Assembly (NCBI GenBank): GCA_949710005.1
Contig: OX453273.1
Coordinates: 36,898,038-36,962,037 of the forward strand
Direction of reading: 5' to 3'
Source of the DNA: Ricordea florida
Taxonomy: Eukaryota; Cnidaria; Anthozoa; Corallimorpharia; Ricordeidae
Length of the DNA stretch: 64,000 nt
Under the pieces are notes generated by a model that was not told where the DNA came from, did no database searches, and saw nothing but the letters and a program-made list of their open reading frames with translations. Below, piece by piece: positions 12,201 through 24,627 of the stretch (position 1 is its first letter; each line of letters opens with the position of its first letter). A program made the translations under genes and the position numbers.

Positions 12201-12798
12201 TTCTAATGGTCCGTCCCTAAATCATGGCGCATTTCATTTGGTCATTTCTCTTCAATTTTGGCTTTGTCTTTATTCGAGAATGGCACAGAAGGTGTTGGAA
12301 CGCGAGGAGTGTTGGAACGCGAGGAAACTTGGAGCAGGTTTGTCATTCTGAAAGTACCGTTGCATTTCATCAGCAAGAATTCCGAAATCTAGCAAACATC
12401 TTTGTTAAATGGAAAGCGCCCTGTTGTCGACTGCCTTTGTCAGCTGTTCTAATTATCATCACCCAGTTCCCCACGAACGGTTGCACGTGCCTACTTTGAG
12501 CAGTTGAGTTGTGAACTGTAATCGCCTAGTTTCTGTTCTTCGACCGAAGTTATTGTGATGTAAATCTGAAACTATTCCTTCAACATTTCAGTAAGTCAAG
12601 GTTAATTCTAGATACCCACTATTTCAAAGGTTGGAAATTACAAAAAATGCATTGACTGTTATGGTATATTTCATTATTCATCACGGATGATGTGGTATGA
12701 AAAAACACGCGCCAAGTCAGTCAGGACCTCTGAGGAAAACGACAGAGGACAAGAACAATAGTAGGGTCTCAAAGCACCAATCAGAATAGGTAATCAAG

Positions 12799-12836
<38 letters not shown>

Positions 12837-13855
12837 GGTGCACAGTAACCAGTAGAAAACTACCAGTCGAACCTATCGCCTCGTCGAAACGTCGCGATCC
12901 ACATCAAAGTAATTCGTCGTGTCTATGTATTGATTTATTGAGATTTTGCTACCTTTTGAAACCATTATTTCCCTTGGCATTGGATGCAAAATGACTAAAA
13001 TTTCACATATCACTGAGCTTTCTAATTTCTTTCAACTACTAGTTACATGTTTTCATGAATACGAAGTATAAGCATAGAGACGTTGTTGGTAACGAGGCAA
13101 AAATGTAAACATGCTACGGCAATAAAGGTCAGCTAGTCCTGGCCGTCTAGTTTCACGAGCCTAATTAATAATTATAGTAACCATAATATTGATGGTGCAA
13201 ATGAAAATGTGAAAGACCATGACGGCTATGAAAGACCATGACGACCATGATGGCTATATTGGTAACATCTCTACTAAGTAGCTGTTACGTTCATTTACCA
13301 ATTACAACAATATATAGAAATAAAATGCTTAATTCTTTACTGGATGCTACAAAAATGAAAAAAATTGGCCAGCAAATTGAGAAAGTTTAGATGATCTAGT
13401 GGTCTTAGCTTCATTAAGTAGACAAGGAGAGAAGTCTTTTTTCCTGATTCTTTGAGTGCGGAGCGCGAAGCGTTAACTCATGGTACTAGTGGAGTGGAGC
13501 AACGAGAATAGCGTGAGGAACGCGCATGTGCGTGTCCTTTTTCCTCTTGCACCCCATTCCTTCCTCGTTCTTTAATCATTTGCATAATTATTTCTCTATC
13601 ATTCGAGCGAGCGGATCTGATGTATAAAGAAAGGCTCAAACTCAACCGACCATTGAGCTCATGTTTATGCTAATTTTCACCTTTGGAGTCCGTGAGCGTT
13701 GTTCACGTTTGTTAAACTACCAATAAATCCAGATTCATCCCATTGAGCCATGCACTTGCGGTAGCTTTGGGAGTACTTGTTACCTTAAAACTGGTAACTA
13801 TAGCATGCATTCCACGTGTGATTCACGCACTGGTGCAAACATCCCCATAGGACCG
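12201..13855. other. Upstream region of the first perilipin-like gene
   Basis: No exon was recognised. A (TA)n microsatellite occupies 12801-12834. Short imperfect repeats of GAAAGACCATGACGGC-type occur near 13210-13260. Confidence 0.4.
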
Positions 13856-13862
13856 TATAAAA
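13856..13862 (+). promoter_or_regulatory. Candidate TATA box of the first perilipin-like gene
   Basis: TATAAAA lies 50 bases before the start codon at 13912. That would place transcription start near 13890 and give a short 5' UTR of about 20 nt. Position and motif only; no transcript evidence. Confidence 0.5.
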
Positions 13863-13911
13863 CTTAAAACAATTGTGCGACCTCACTGTTTTGGAGAAGA
13901 GTTGGTTGACT

Positions 13912-16900
13912 ATGGCTGCCGAAGTTGCGCTGCGCGACAAGAGTGAAAAAAGCTCCCCCGTTCAAGGAACATTTAACCGTTTTGTTAATATACCCCTTGT
14001 GAAGTCGTTTTTCGGACAGGTTTCTGGCGTGTATGACCGAACAAAGAATAAGAATTTCGTTACAAAGCTGGGCTTTGGGATGGCAGAATATTCCGTGAAG
14101 GCAGCTGTGGTCACCACAAAGTTAACCTATACAGCAATACCAACATCCCTCAAAGATGGCCTAGAGCAAGGAGGTACGTTTGAGAAATGTGCAAGGTTTG
14201 CATTGAGTTTAAACTACGGAAAAAGTTTCCAGTTTCAAGTAAAATCTTCGGTGACCCGGAGACTTGGCTAGATTTCCATATCACCATGGCCATATTTTAT
14301 GCATTGTAAAACTGTACTGTTTCGTTATTCCAGACAAACATCACTTGCACGTGCATTGTCCAACACAATTCAGCTGCAGCATGCACATTAAGTATGCGAT
14401 GGACTAAATTCGCGCCAGTATTCTTGTTTTAGCCGGTTTTCAAAGTCCTTTATCTTCATTTTCTTGTTTTCCATTGTATTATATATTAACAGTGGCGTAA
14501 CTATCTGTACGCACGAGCGGTACGCACGTACTACCGTACGTACCTAAGGGACCGTTAATTTATTATAAAGAAGGGGGGCTGGTGGGATTTGGGGGAACCG
14601 TGTGTAAAAAACGACTTTAGAGGGGGTCCATCCCCCCTAAAAAAAGGAAAAAAGGAGGGTGACCTGAAATATTTATGCCATACTTTGAAATGGCATAATG
14701 TGTTAACTGCACCCCATCAATAAAATCGCTTCTTAAGGGTAGGGGGGGGGGGGACATGAAAAAATTGGCAAGCTGAGGAGGATGGGGTCACGCAATTTTT
14801 AAATGATTCTTCCGGAATCACACCAGCCCCGCGTCCCTCGTAAAAAATGAACAGTCCCTAAAAAAAGTTGCAAGTAACACTAAATACGCTATGCTTACAA
14901 CGTAACCTCGCCTTTAATCAATACTCACCTGAAAAAGACTTCGGGGTAACCACGTTTTCTTTCTTTACGACAGCCTCAAAGATGGACTCTCTGGCTTGCG
15001 GAGGACTAAAGTACCTACAGACAAAGTTGCCTGTTATCAACACAGAAACTGATAAGGTATGAACTGATGAAGGTTTCTTGTTTAAAACCAATCTTTGATC
15101 AATGACTTATTGCAGGTCGTAAAATAGCGTATTCACTCGAACAGCTCGCCCTTTAAGGGCCTCCTCCTCCGTTCACGCAGCCCTCTGAATTGAAATATCA
15201 AACGCAGCAATAGAATAAACGTCGCGCCCGTTCTCGGTACGTAGGTCTGAAAAGATGGGGCGTTTTCCATTGAAAAGGATGCACAATTGTGCGTCCGAAT
15301 TCTTCGGTGGGGAAGTTCGAGTTCGATTCGGAAGATCAGTGGAAAATTGCTAAAGGGTGGAACTACTGTGGCTGTGAAAATTAAAGAGCTTAGAACTGGC
15401 GCAAAACGTATGAAACTGTAAATTCAACACGGATTTCCCTTTGCAATTTCCCAACGGGAAATCATGACCAGAAACACAGATTTTCTGATCGTTCAGGAAA
15501 TTCTGCAGTAGAAGGAACCAAAAGGTCGTGCACGTGTTCCATTTACATCGATCCCAACCGGGGTTTCCGGGAATTTGCTGTAAGTGGAAAACTTTCCAGG
15601 GGCGTGTCTAGGGGAGCGTTCCAAGGGTTCCGGAGCCCCTACTTCTTCTTTGCAAACAAACCTCTTGACACATGAGTCAGCATTAACGCTTTTTGTGCAA
15701 GTTTGTACAGATTCATTCCCCCCCTTATATGGAATCCCTGGGCTCACCCCTGCGCTCTTGGAGGGGGACGTAAAAGGGGGGTAGGGAATGTCGCAATATG
15801 GCAAGGACAAAAGTGAAAACGCCGCTAAATCATTCCCTGAAACTGTACTGAAAATTCTGCTTTGTCTTGCAACACTGCAATACCGTATTTTCAAATAAAA
15901 ATTACCGTCGAACCGCACCAAAGCAAACCCGTATTATCGTAAATCCTTACCTCCACTCCCCTCCACTCTTAGTTTGACTGAGTTATTTTTAGATTGTAGC
16001 AGCTGGGACTGAAAGAGTTGAACAATCAGAGGTGGTAGAAGTCCTATTAACTATAACTGAAGCTGCTGTGGATTTTGTCAAACCAGCCAAAGAAAATCCT
16101 CCAGAGAAAGAAATGGATGACAGCCTTGCTGTTGTACAAACTAAGATGGACAGGATCCGATGCATCACCAATACCATCGTAGGTGGAGGAATAAAGGTGA
16201 GAATAGCATGATGTAGTCAAAAGCCAAAAACAATTTAGGGTAGGCATTCAGTTAGGAAAACTTCGTGCTTGTATAGCATTCCTCGCGTAATCCTTCGCAT
16301 GATTGGAAAACGCGCAGGAGTGGAGTAAAGAAAAAATATTTAGAAACCATTCAATAGCTTAAGTAGATAATCTGGAAAATGGAAGAATACAAATGTATGT
16401 TGTAGTTCAATTTTTTCCTTGGTTCAAATTTTATTTTCCTTTGGTTTCTGGTATGGCCGGGTAATGTATGATAATGGTTTGAAACGAAGGAAAATAAAAT
16501 TTAAACCAAGGATAAAATTGAACTACAACATACACAACCTCGCCAAAGTTTCAGGTCTGTGGGATTCTTCATATGCAATATACTCAGAGGTGTTTCACCC
16601 AAATTTATAATCTTTGTATGGATACGCCATATTGGTGGCCCTCTGAGGGCACCAACATGGCGGACGGAAACCAGCAGAAACATCTTTCATTCAGTTTTCA
16701 TGCAAAAGCATGAATTTATCGTTGAAGAATTCATAAACATTTCAGTGTTACTTATAATAAGACGAGCACTGTTCAGATAGCAAAATCTAAGATACGTTAC
16801 TTTTTTTAACCTACAATACAGCTATTAAAATGTCGCGTCAGGCAAGAGTTTAAATATTTAAGAGTATTCTAACACAAAACGGAGGACTCTTTCGAGCTGG

Positions 16901-19900
16901 AAATTTGTAAATATATAAGTGATTAGCTGCTCTAGTTGCTCATAAATGTAAAATCTCAGAAGAATCGACAACGTTTTAGTTTCTGAATTTCGATGACGTC
17001 CCGTGCAAACCAGCAATTCCTCAAAAATGCATCACATATTCCACAAAAAAGTATAGTTGTCTCCAAATATAATTCTATAACTGTTTTGGCATAAAAATAT
17101 AAAACCATCAAAATTAAAGCTTAAGACAGCCTACTTCAGGCGAGGGAAAGTGCTAAAATTCCCGTATAGCACACAATGAAACTTCACGGCAAGACAGTTT
17201 GGTAGGTTTTTCGCTGTCCTCCGGAAATTATACTGTATGGAATAATTATACTGTATGGAATAATTATACTGTATGGAATAATTATACTGTATGGAATAAT
17301 TGAACTGACTAAAGTGGAACAAAGCTGAGGCTTATGTACAGGGAGAAAGCAAATTAAACGTTTCACTGTTGCCGTCCTCCGTGTCGTGATGATGGTAAAG
17401 CCCTTTAGCGTGTTAGGCATTTCACGAGAACAGTGCAGTTTAGAATTCAACGCTCGAATCGACTGAGGAGTCAGAATGTAGAGGGTCTATGGTATTTGAA
17501 AGTAACAGCAGTTACGAAATTTAGAGAATTCTCATCACAGCGAACCCGTTAGCTCAGTTGGTAGAACACCGAACTACCGTGCGGGAAGTCGCGGGATCAA
17601 AACTATAACACTCCAGGGTGTTTAAATAACTGAGGAGAAATTGCTGCCTTTGTCAAAGGGACCTACGGTTGTCCAAAGGACCTACGGTTTACTGTTCTTA
17701 TCCGAGGAAACTAGATAGTCTAACCATTTGCAGATGTCATTACGGTAATGACGTCTGCAAATGGGTAGACTATCTAGTCTCCTCCGATAAGAACAGTAAA
17801 CCGTAGGTCCCTTCTCACAACACTTGTTCATGATAACTTAGTGGGACAGTAAAGAACCCACACACTGATTGCAAAGAGTAGGGGACATAGCTCCCGGTCT
17901 TGTGGTCTGGCCTTTGGGTTGGCGCTTCACATAGGGATAACCTCATTGCGCCTTTCCCCCTAGGACAGAATTGTCCAAGAAAAATATGTATGTATTGATA
18001 CAAGAAAAATCGTGTTAATTAGAAACAGAATATGCTTTTATTGCTATTGAATGCAATTGAATTGTATTGACTTGCTTCAGGGGAATGACAAATTTTGATA
18101 ACCGAGACATGTAACTTATACACATGATCTGTGCCCTAAAGTCAATTCTCGAATAAACGTTTTGCATGTTGTTGTTTAATTCATCACTTTTCAATGAAAC
18201 GATATTGGTAATACCGGAAAATCAAGATTTGAGTTCCTCTCGGAGTTTATCCAAAAGGGAATATGAGTTACACCGGTAGCAGAGTTGATTTGTTTTTACC
18301 AGGACAGGGCACACTTCAAAACTATTTTCTAGCATAAAACAAATTCATTCTCAAAAGGAAACAATTCAGAACTTACAAGGGAAGAGTGACTCTATGTTCT
18401 TCTTTGGGCCACAAGTCTCAATCAAGACCCCTTTACTATCAAGGAAAACATCAATAAGTCAGTGAAGCGTATAGTTTGCGACCAGAATTCAATATCACGG
18501 CCATTACTGTAAAATCAATTTGTTGCATTCCTTTCTTGTAATATCAGTACCGGATGTTACATTTCGTGCTCGAACGAGTTAAGAATACTACTTTAAAAAG
18601 TTCCACTTGGCGTTATATTCCCGCGATTTTAGCTGATCGATTAGCATAACCTGCAATGGTTATCAAATACACGCTGTACAAGCATACCGAGAACACACCC
18701 AGTCTTCGTGTCTGGACTCCTGGTGTCCTTTAATCAAAGAACGTCTGCCGGCCCTCTTTGTGTTAAGCAGCCTGGGGTTTTATTCACCGATAGCCCTTGA
18801 TTTCTGTCGTAATTGATTTTGGGGTACAAAGCTCTTTAATTATAAAATAACTCACGCCCTCTTGCGTTCAGCAACACACATGGTTGTGAATGAGTGAGTT
18901 TCACGTGACGATAAAGGCGGGCTTTGATGCTTTGTATCAATTTCGGTTTTGATTAAGCGCCAAGCGTCCTTTATACACTTCTTAACTGGTTCGTTTTTGA
19001 CTTCATTGTATGGTCAGCCAACGGGAAATGAAAATACAGTAGCTAGTTTGCGAAGTAAACTGACCAAGGGGAGAAGGGCGTGAGAGGGAAACGCAAACTG
19101 TCAAAACCACAGAAGAAAAACATCTCAGTCTAAAAAAAGGAAGCGATGTAAACTACCCTGATACCGTGTCGAAATATAGTTTGCTTTGTGAAACAACAGA
19201 GCAAATAGAGCATATAGAAGATTAATTATGGTCTTCCTTCAACCGTAACAAGATGTGTTCGGCGTGGGATGAGCTCCCAATGAGTATCAAACAGTCACAT
19301 AGAGTCCTAAAGTGTGACGTCACGTTGCCATGGCGCTAAAAAACTCAGTTCTAAACAATGCAGTATGTTCCAAAATAATTTAAAAGGACTCCTTCTATCT
19401 CAAGAAAACTTTTAAGATGTTTGGCTAACTAATTACATTATCATAATTACCATAGTATCTGGAAATATGAATATTTTATTTTGATCTGACACAACGACCT
19501 TATTTTTTTATATCAGCTGCCTTTGTTAAATTCACCAATGTCGACCACTAGAAAAGCCCTTATGGGTTGCTAGTCGTCCCTCCATACATGACGTGTAACT
19601 TTAATTATTAGAAAAACTGTATAAAAACTGAAAAGTAAACTGTCTATCTATATTTTGTTCATAGGATTGAACTTAACTGAACTCTTATTGATATCGCAGC
19701 CGGATAACATACCCAAAAAACCGTATTTGGATCCATCTCATTACGTCGCATTTCTCGTGCACACGAACCAAATTGTATTTCAGTCCACTAATATTGAAAC
19801 AGTGGTCCCATTCAACAGTACAAAGAATGAAAACCGTGCAGGAGTTGAAGGAATGTTGCTCTGCTGGATCATGAGCTCCTGAATGAGGTGGATGTTAACT

Positions 19901-22047
19901 TAACCTTTTTCGCACAAAGCTTACTGTGAATAGAACAACACTAGCTGCCAGCATGCAAGAGATAATCATGGAAACCGACTGCGACACAGCCAGCACTAAT
20001 TCACTGTTTGGACCACACCTGGTGAATCTTTTATGCAATTCATAAGTATCTTCTTTTCAGCGATGCTTCTAAAATTATCCTTCGATATTAGTCAATGAGA
20101 AAATATTTTATTGTCATCAACTCCGCTCAAGGGATTCCGAGATCCCATGACCAGCGGGTAAACAACCGTGGAACTCTTAGTCTGATGGGGCTGGTGTGAA
20201 CCAGAAATTGTGATAAGTTCCGCATGTCAAGTATTAAGGTGCGTTCTTAGGTGTGATCCTAGTCTGGATTTGTGATGAGAGAATACTCGGATCGTGCCGT
20301 ATCTAAGAAATCGATCAAACCGTGTGTAGTGTAAATTCATCGGTTCCTTTGACGCTTCAAGATCCCCGCGTGTGATATCGGATCATGAATCCAGATGAGG
20401 GAAACGCGCCCTTTAGTCCAAATAAATGCTGCTGTGAATCGTTTTCTCTTCTTCAGGTGCTGTGGTATGCTGCGTCCGTTCCAGGAAAAGTAACAAAAGC
20501 AGGGATAAACAACGCAAAAAAAGCAGCTCACTGGTCTTGGGGTGCGACGCAAAATATCTTGGACAAACTGCCGGTAACACAACTTAAAGATCAACCCTTA
20601 TTATAACGAAGTAGCCTGCGTAGCTAGACCTCACGCTTTTCGTCCCTTCCCGCACTTCGCGCTCGAGCTCCTTGCGACGGCACCTCCTTTCAGATCTTCC
20701 ATCCTTCCACTCAATCTGCATCCGGGCTAGGCAGGCTACATAATAACAAGGTTAGGAGACTGAGAGCGTTCCTTCGTGTTGGGTGGAGTCTCCAACATCG
20801 TAGCTAATAAGGATATTGTTAGAACTCGTCTTGCCTACGAAACTCTGCCTGGCAAAGAAACCTCCAAGAAAAGTTAAAAAATCATGCTTTGACGAAGATG
20901 TTGTCTGTCGTTGTTTGATGGGTTGTGGTAGTCATTATCTTTGTCGCGAAAAAGGGGTTTAAAATAGAATCATATGTTACTGTGCTGGGGTAAGAGCGAA
21001 ACAGGGAAAGGGAACGCGAACTAAATTAGCTTAATAAATTTGAAAAGAATTCTAGGACCAGAATAAAAATTAATTATCAAACAATAGGGCGAGAACGCTT
21101 CCTGGCATTGAATATTTTCATTTACTTTCAATTATCAAGACTAGAATTAATAGAGATGGGCAATCTACATTTCTTGAGTATGGTTTCATTGTTAAAACCT
21201 TGTCCATAAACGTTCTAGGTCGTGAGGTTCTTTGTGGTTTCGCATAAAGGCAAGTTCTTGTTCTCGCCGCCAATTCAGAGTAAAGAAGAATCTTTAAACA
21301 GGGTATGTGATAAATTCTTTTCAGTATACGGGAGTCGAAATTTTACTGCTCTCATTAAAAAAAAAAAAAAAACAAACAATGTATACAAATAAGGATATTT
21401 TTCTAAAAATTACCCAGGCACTGGCTGTATGTAAAATACTCTCAAGACGGTTAAATATTTATTTATTTCACCAGGGAAACAGCAGGCATAAACAGGAGTT
21501 GCGGAGGTCAAAGAGGTTTAAAGCGAAGGGTGATTACCATCGAATTATCGACGCTTCCGAACCTTTCCCGGTTTCTCCCGAGCGCAAGCGTAAATACAAT
21601 AAAGAGGACGGAGATGGTACGATCGAGGAATTAATCTACGTCAACAATGATTACGTTTCTGAGGAGGATCCCGACTACGTTCCGGAGGAAGGCGAAGAAG
21701 AGGAGAGCGAATCTTCAGATGAATACGACAAAGGAGAAAAAGGAGAGGTAGAGTCTGCAAAAGATAAGACGAAAGCGAAAGTCGAAGAAGGTTGCCCGAT
21801 AACGGGAGATGAAGCCAATGCGAAACATGGAGCTGTAAAAAGTGGGGACGGCAGAAAAGATGTGGGAACTCGCGGAATGAATGGAACCGCAGAGAGTCCG
21901 GAAAGTTCAGTGAAGGGTCTGTCTGCGAAGGATAGAGTGGACGAAGCTATGAAAAAGGAGTTCCAGGTCGAAAATGTCGGACCCAAAGGTGTTCCAACAA
22001 TCAAGGAAAGCACTTCTAATAGAACAGAAGTGAGAATTATGTTGTAG
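13912..22047 (+). CDS. Perilipin-like lipid-droplet protein, upstream paralog
   Basis: Five coding exons were modelled: 13912-14173, 14974-15056, 15993-16196, 20457-20573 and 21475-22047 (phases 1,0,0,0; 412 residues). Residues about 18-65 match the PAT domain of perilipins: NRFVNIPLVKSFFGQVSGVY, then TKNKNFV and MAEYSVKAAV. Exon 2 gives the conserved CGGLKYLQTKLPVI block. Perilipins coat cytosolic lipid droplets and gate lipase access. Exon 4 has an amphipathic segment ending WSWGATQNILDKLP. Exon 5 encodes a basic then strongly acidic tail (EEGEEEESES near residues 293-302) unlike vertebrate perilipins. Reading through the exon-4 donor gives a short in-frame alternative end at 20606. Exon structure is shared with the gene at 27366. 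Confidence 0.8.
14266..14400. mobile_element. Decayed MITE in intron 1
   Basis: Begins GGCTAGATTTCCATATCACC and retains GCACGTGCATTGTCC and CAGCATGCA blocks. It is related to the outer element at 42874-43211. The right end is degraded. Confidence 0.5.
14547..14860. mobile_element. G-rich MITE family, copy 1
   Basis: Ends AGGGACCGTTAATTT and roughly AATGAACAGTCCCTA are inverted. The interior shares AAAAATTGGCAAGCTGAGG and poly-G runs with the copy at 50846-51083. Confidence 0.6.
15057..15992 (+). other. Intron 2 of the upstream perilipin-like gene
   Basis: Bounded by GTATGA and a TTATTTTTAG acceptor. No transposon or internal exon was recognised. Confidence 0.55.
16396..16532. mobile_element. 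MITE with TATGTTGTAGTTCAA ends, copy 1
   Basis: A 137-bp inverted-repeat element. The left end TATGTTGTAGTTCAA is mirrored by TTGAACTACAACATA, and inner blocks ATTTTATTTTCCTT and AGGAAAATAAAAT also pair. Its sister copy is at 40199-40332. It lies in intron 3. Confidence 0.75.
17226..17302 (+). repeat. 18-bp tandem repeat, four copies
   Basis: The unit ATTATACTGTATGGAATA is repeated nearly perfectly with no spacers. It is a minisatellite in intron 3. Confidence 0.85.
17545..17915 (+). mobile_element. tRNA-headed SINE carrying an internal inverted duplication
   Basis: The head has an A-box-like TAGCTCAGTTGGTAGAACAC followed by a degenerate B box. The body shares AACTGAG..GAAA and GTAAAGAACCCACACACTG blocks with the SINE at 61441-61719. 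At 17676-17812 about 65 bp of the body (CTACGGTTTACTGTTCTTAT onward) is present again in reverse, centred on a GTCATTACGGTAATGAC palindrome. Confidence 0.7.
17916..20456 (+). other. Rest of intron 3, upstream perilipin-like gene
   Basis: No further exon or transposon was recognised. An open frame at 19655-19882 lacks a family motif and good splice logic. The acceptor CTTCTTCAG precedes exon 4 at 20457. Confidence 0.45.
20609..20741. repeat. Short GTAGCCTGC inverted-repeat element
   Basis: Left GTAGCCTGCGTAGC is opposed to right GCAGGCTAC. The interior is C/T-rich. It lies just 3' of exon 4 and its alternative stop. Target duplication is unclear. Confidence 0.5.
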
Positions 22048-22446
22048 CTTAGCTTCAAATTGACCTGAGCAAACTGGAAATTTTCAAGATTATGAATCAG
22101 TTGTAAGAGCTTCGCTGTATACTGATGTAATCAATTGTTTGGGACTTTATTGAGGTAAACTGTTTGCAGAATAGAGATTAATGTAACACGGAACTTTGTG
22201 TAGTGTGTTATCATAACTTCGCTTGATGTCACCACTTCACTGTAAGCAGTGATCAAAATTCAAGTTCTTCTTACAATAACAACGCTTGGCTATTCGAACA
22301 GATGATGAAAATAGAGAGAATGATAAATTCTAAGGCTCCTGAGTTGATCTAACCGCAACATTTCCAAAACTAACAAGTAAGGGAACATGGCCGATTGAAT
22401 AAGGAGAATTGCTATTCAAATCTCGGAAATGCCCTTAGCATCTTAA

Positions 22447-22540
22447 CCCTTTAAGCCCCAACAATGTCTTTGCAGAATTTACTCTGGCTAGCGCCAGACG
22501 ATTTTACTCGTCACAGGGAGACCCCTCGTGGCTTAAAGGG
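22447..22540. mobile_element. 94-bp piggyBac-type MITE at TTAA, diverged copy
   Basis: Flanked by TTAA at 22443-22446 and 22541-22544. Ends are CCCTTTAAGCCCC and GGCTTAAAGGG. The interior shares the CGTCTGGCG/CGCCAGACG and ACGAGTAAAAT blocks (in reverse) with the 35344 and 35458 copies, and the length is the same 94 bp. Confidence 0.8.
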
Positions 22541-23044
22541 TTAACACGTTGGAATTTGGGAGGAACTGTTGATGGAGTATGAATTGGCATGAAATCAGTC
22601 AATTTGAAATTCCGCAAGTCACCTACCAATGTAATAAAATTTGAGTCAGTGTCGAGATTAACGCCGGGGGTTGGTAGAGCACTGATAAGCAGTTTTCCGA
22701 TGTAATAAAACCTTAATACTGAGGCGGGAGAAAGAAGCTAAATTTTGACGGTCGGGGATGTTACCCAAGTTGCCGTCGTTTTGCCGGATTTCCAGCCATT
22801 TATGCAAGAAAGAAATCTATGGACATTTTACCGTTATCGACTGAACTTGTTCGTTAAACATGGTTGGATATTTGCTTCTTTGTTGTATCAGTTGAGTCAG
22901 TTGATCCGCACCAAAGTTACCCAGTGGAGTCCTCCACCGAGGAATTTGTCCCCACCTCAGCCCTCCCCAACCCCTAAACACACACGCACACCTGAGTCGA
23001 CTTGTAACATCTCCATGTAAGCCCAAGCGGAAAAGAGGCGCTAC

Positions 23045-24627
23045 AGTCAGGATGCTTTGCGGCCAACCTGTTTCCCAGATTCTAAAATCCAGAAAACTAC
23101 AAAATGGAAGTAATCCAGCTCTGATTTCCGATTAATAAATATAGAATATCTGATTTTCAGACTATAGTTAACCCGATATTTGAAATCAGAAATTTGAAAT
23201 CAGAAATCAGAATTCCGAAACCAGAATTCAGAATTCACAAGTTACAAACCAGAAATCGTAAATCAGAAATCAGAAGTCGAAATTTCTGAAAATGCGAAAT
23301 TTAAAATTGAGAAATCAGAAATCTAAAACTGGATTTCCGAAATTCCACCTGTAATATCCAATTCCGTAAGGGTTATTCTCGGTTTATCTCAGTTCGCGAT
23401 GTCAATATTGCAAAAGTGAATCGGAAAACTCTTCAAAATTCCCCTACCGGGGGTTGGGTATAAATACGCGTATGCTTCCGGTACCCCTCTTTTTAGCGGG
23501 GGAGGGGTGAATATTTTGCACTTTCGATGGAAATAAACTTAGTGGGGGAGGGAGCGAAGGAACGGCAGAAACAATATTCCCGCCACTTTTCGAAAACATT
23601 ATTAAATCGAATATTCTTTATAGCTTTATTGTTAGCTGCTCTACAACCACAAGATGAGTACCATTGCTCTTTGGCCCTTGCCTTTTGAAACTTTTCTTCA
23701 ACCTTTCTTTGCACTCTCTTTGTTCGTGGCTAGTCTGCAAGCTGTCTGCATGAACTCTGAGTCAGAGCTTTCTTCGTCGGAGGATTCGTAATTTCGCTTC
23801 AGTCGTTAGTCGAGTTACCGAGATCAGAAACGCGGCGCGTTTCTGATCTCGGTAACTCGACTAACGCGACTAACGTCCAATTCATATACGCCGAAACTTT
23901 CCAGTTGAGGAAACGATCCATTTTCATCTGCAAAAACATACGAGCAGAAAAAACCACGTAGCCAGCATGTTTGGGCGTTGTGGATGTTGAAAAGTGCCAC
24001 AAGTGCTAGTCAACTCGCCGAACTTTATCTCGCAGTTGTCCATTTTGATGGAAGTTTCGACTGCACACCAAAAATTACGTAAAAACTCTCCTTTGGCCCG
24101 AAATACCCTCGAATGCCGATTTTGGCGCAAAATTGGTATGATTATGTCCCCTCCTCCCCTAGAGGGGAGATAATTTCACTTGTTGGGGTGGGATGAGGCT
24201 AAAAGTTACCACCGGAAGTAAACGCCTATTTATACCCATTTTGAAGAGTTTTCCGATTCATTTTTGCAATATTGACATCGCGAACTGAGATAAACCGAGA
24301 ATAACGGAATTGGATATTACAGGTGGCATTTCGGAAATCCAGTTTTTAGATTTCTGATTTCTCAATTTTAAATTTCGCATTTTCAGAAATTTCGACTTCT
24401 GATTTCTGATTTACGATTTCTGGTTTCTAACTTGTGAATTCTGAATTCTCGTTTCGGAATTCTGATTTCTGATTTCAGATTTCTGATTTCAAATATCGGG
24501 TTAACTATAGTCTCAAAATCAGATATTCTTTATTTATTGATTGGAAATCAGAGCTGGATTACTTCCATTTTGTAGTTTTCTGGATTTTAGAATCTGGGAA
24601 ACAGGTTGGCCGCGAAGCATCCTGACT
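23045..24627 (+). mobile_element. Long-TIR DNA transposon, copy A (non-autonomous)
   Basis: A 1583-bp element flanked by the 6-bp direct repeat CGCTAC (23039-23044 and 24628-24633). The termini are AGTCAGGATGC and GCATCCTGACT. Terminal inverted repeats are about 395 bp or more, filled with GAAATCAGAAATC-type subrepeats. An inner 63-nt perfect palindrome (31-nt arms, one-base loop) lies at 23804-23866. No transposase was recognised; short frames in the interior have no known motif. Copy B at 29067-32200 is nearly the same sequence in reverse orientation. Confidence 0.88.

Noticed and set aside
13441-13560. Possible gene start in a GC-richer patch upstream of the first perilipin-like gene
   Set aside because: No open frame with motif or splice donor was found.
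17226-17302. Regular direct repeats that might suggest a CRISPR array
   Set aside because: There are no spacers; the 18-bp units are contiguous, and the genome is eukaryotic.
19655-19882. 75-codon open frame within intron 3 of the upstream perilipin-like gene
   Set aside because: No perilipin similarity, no donor in the right place, and the exon 3 to exon 4 junction is already phase-matched without it.
21675-22058. 127-codon minus-strand frame
   Set aside because: It is antisense to the acidic last exon of the upstream perilipin-like gene, which has matched splice phase.
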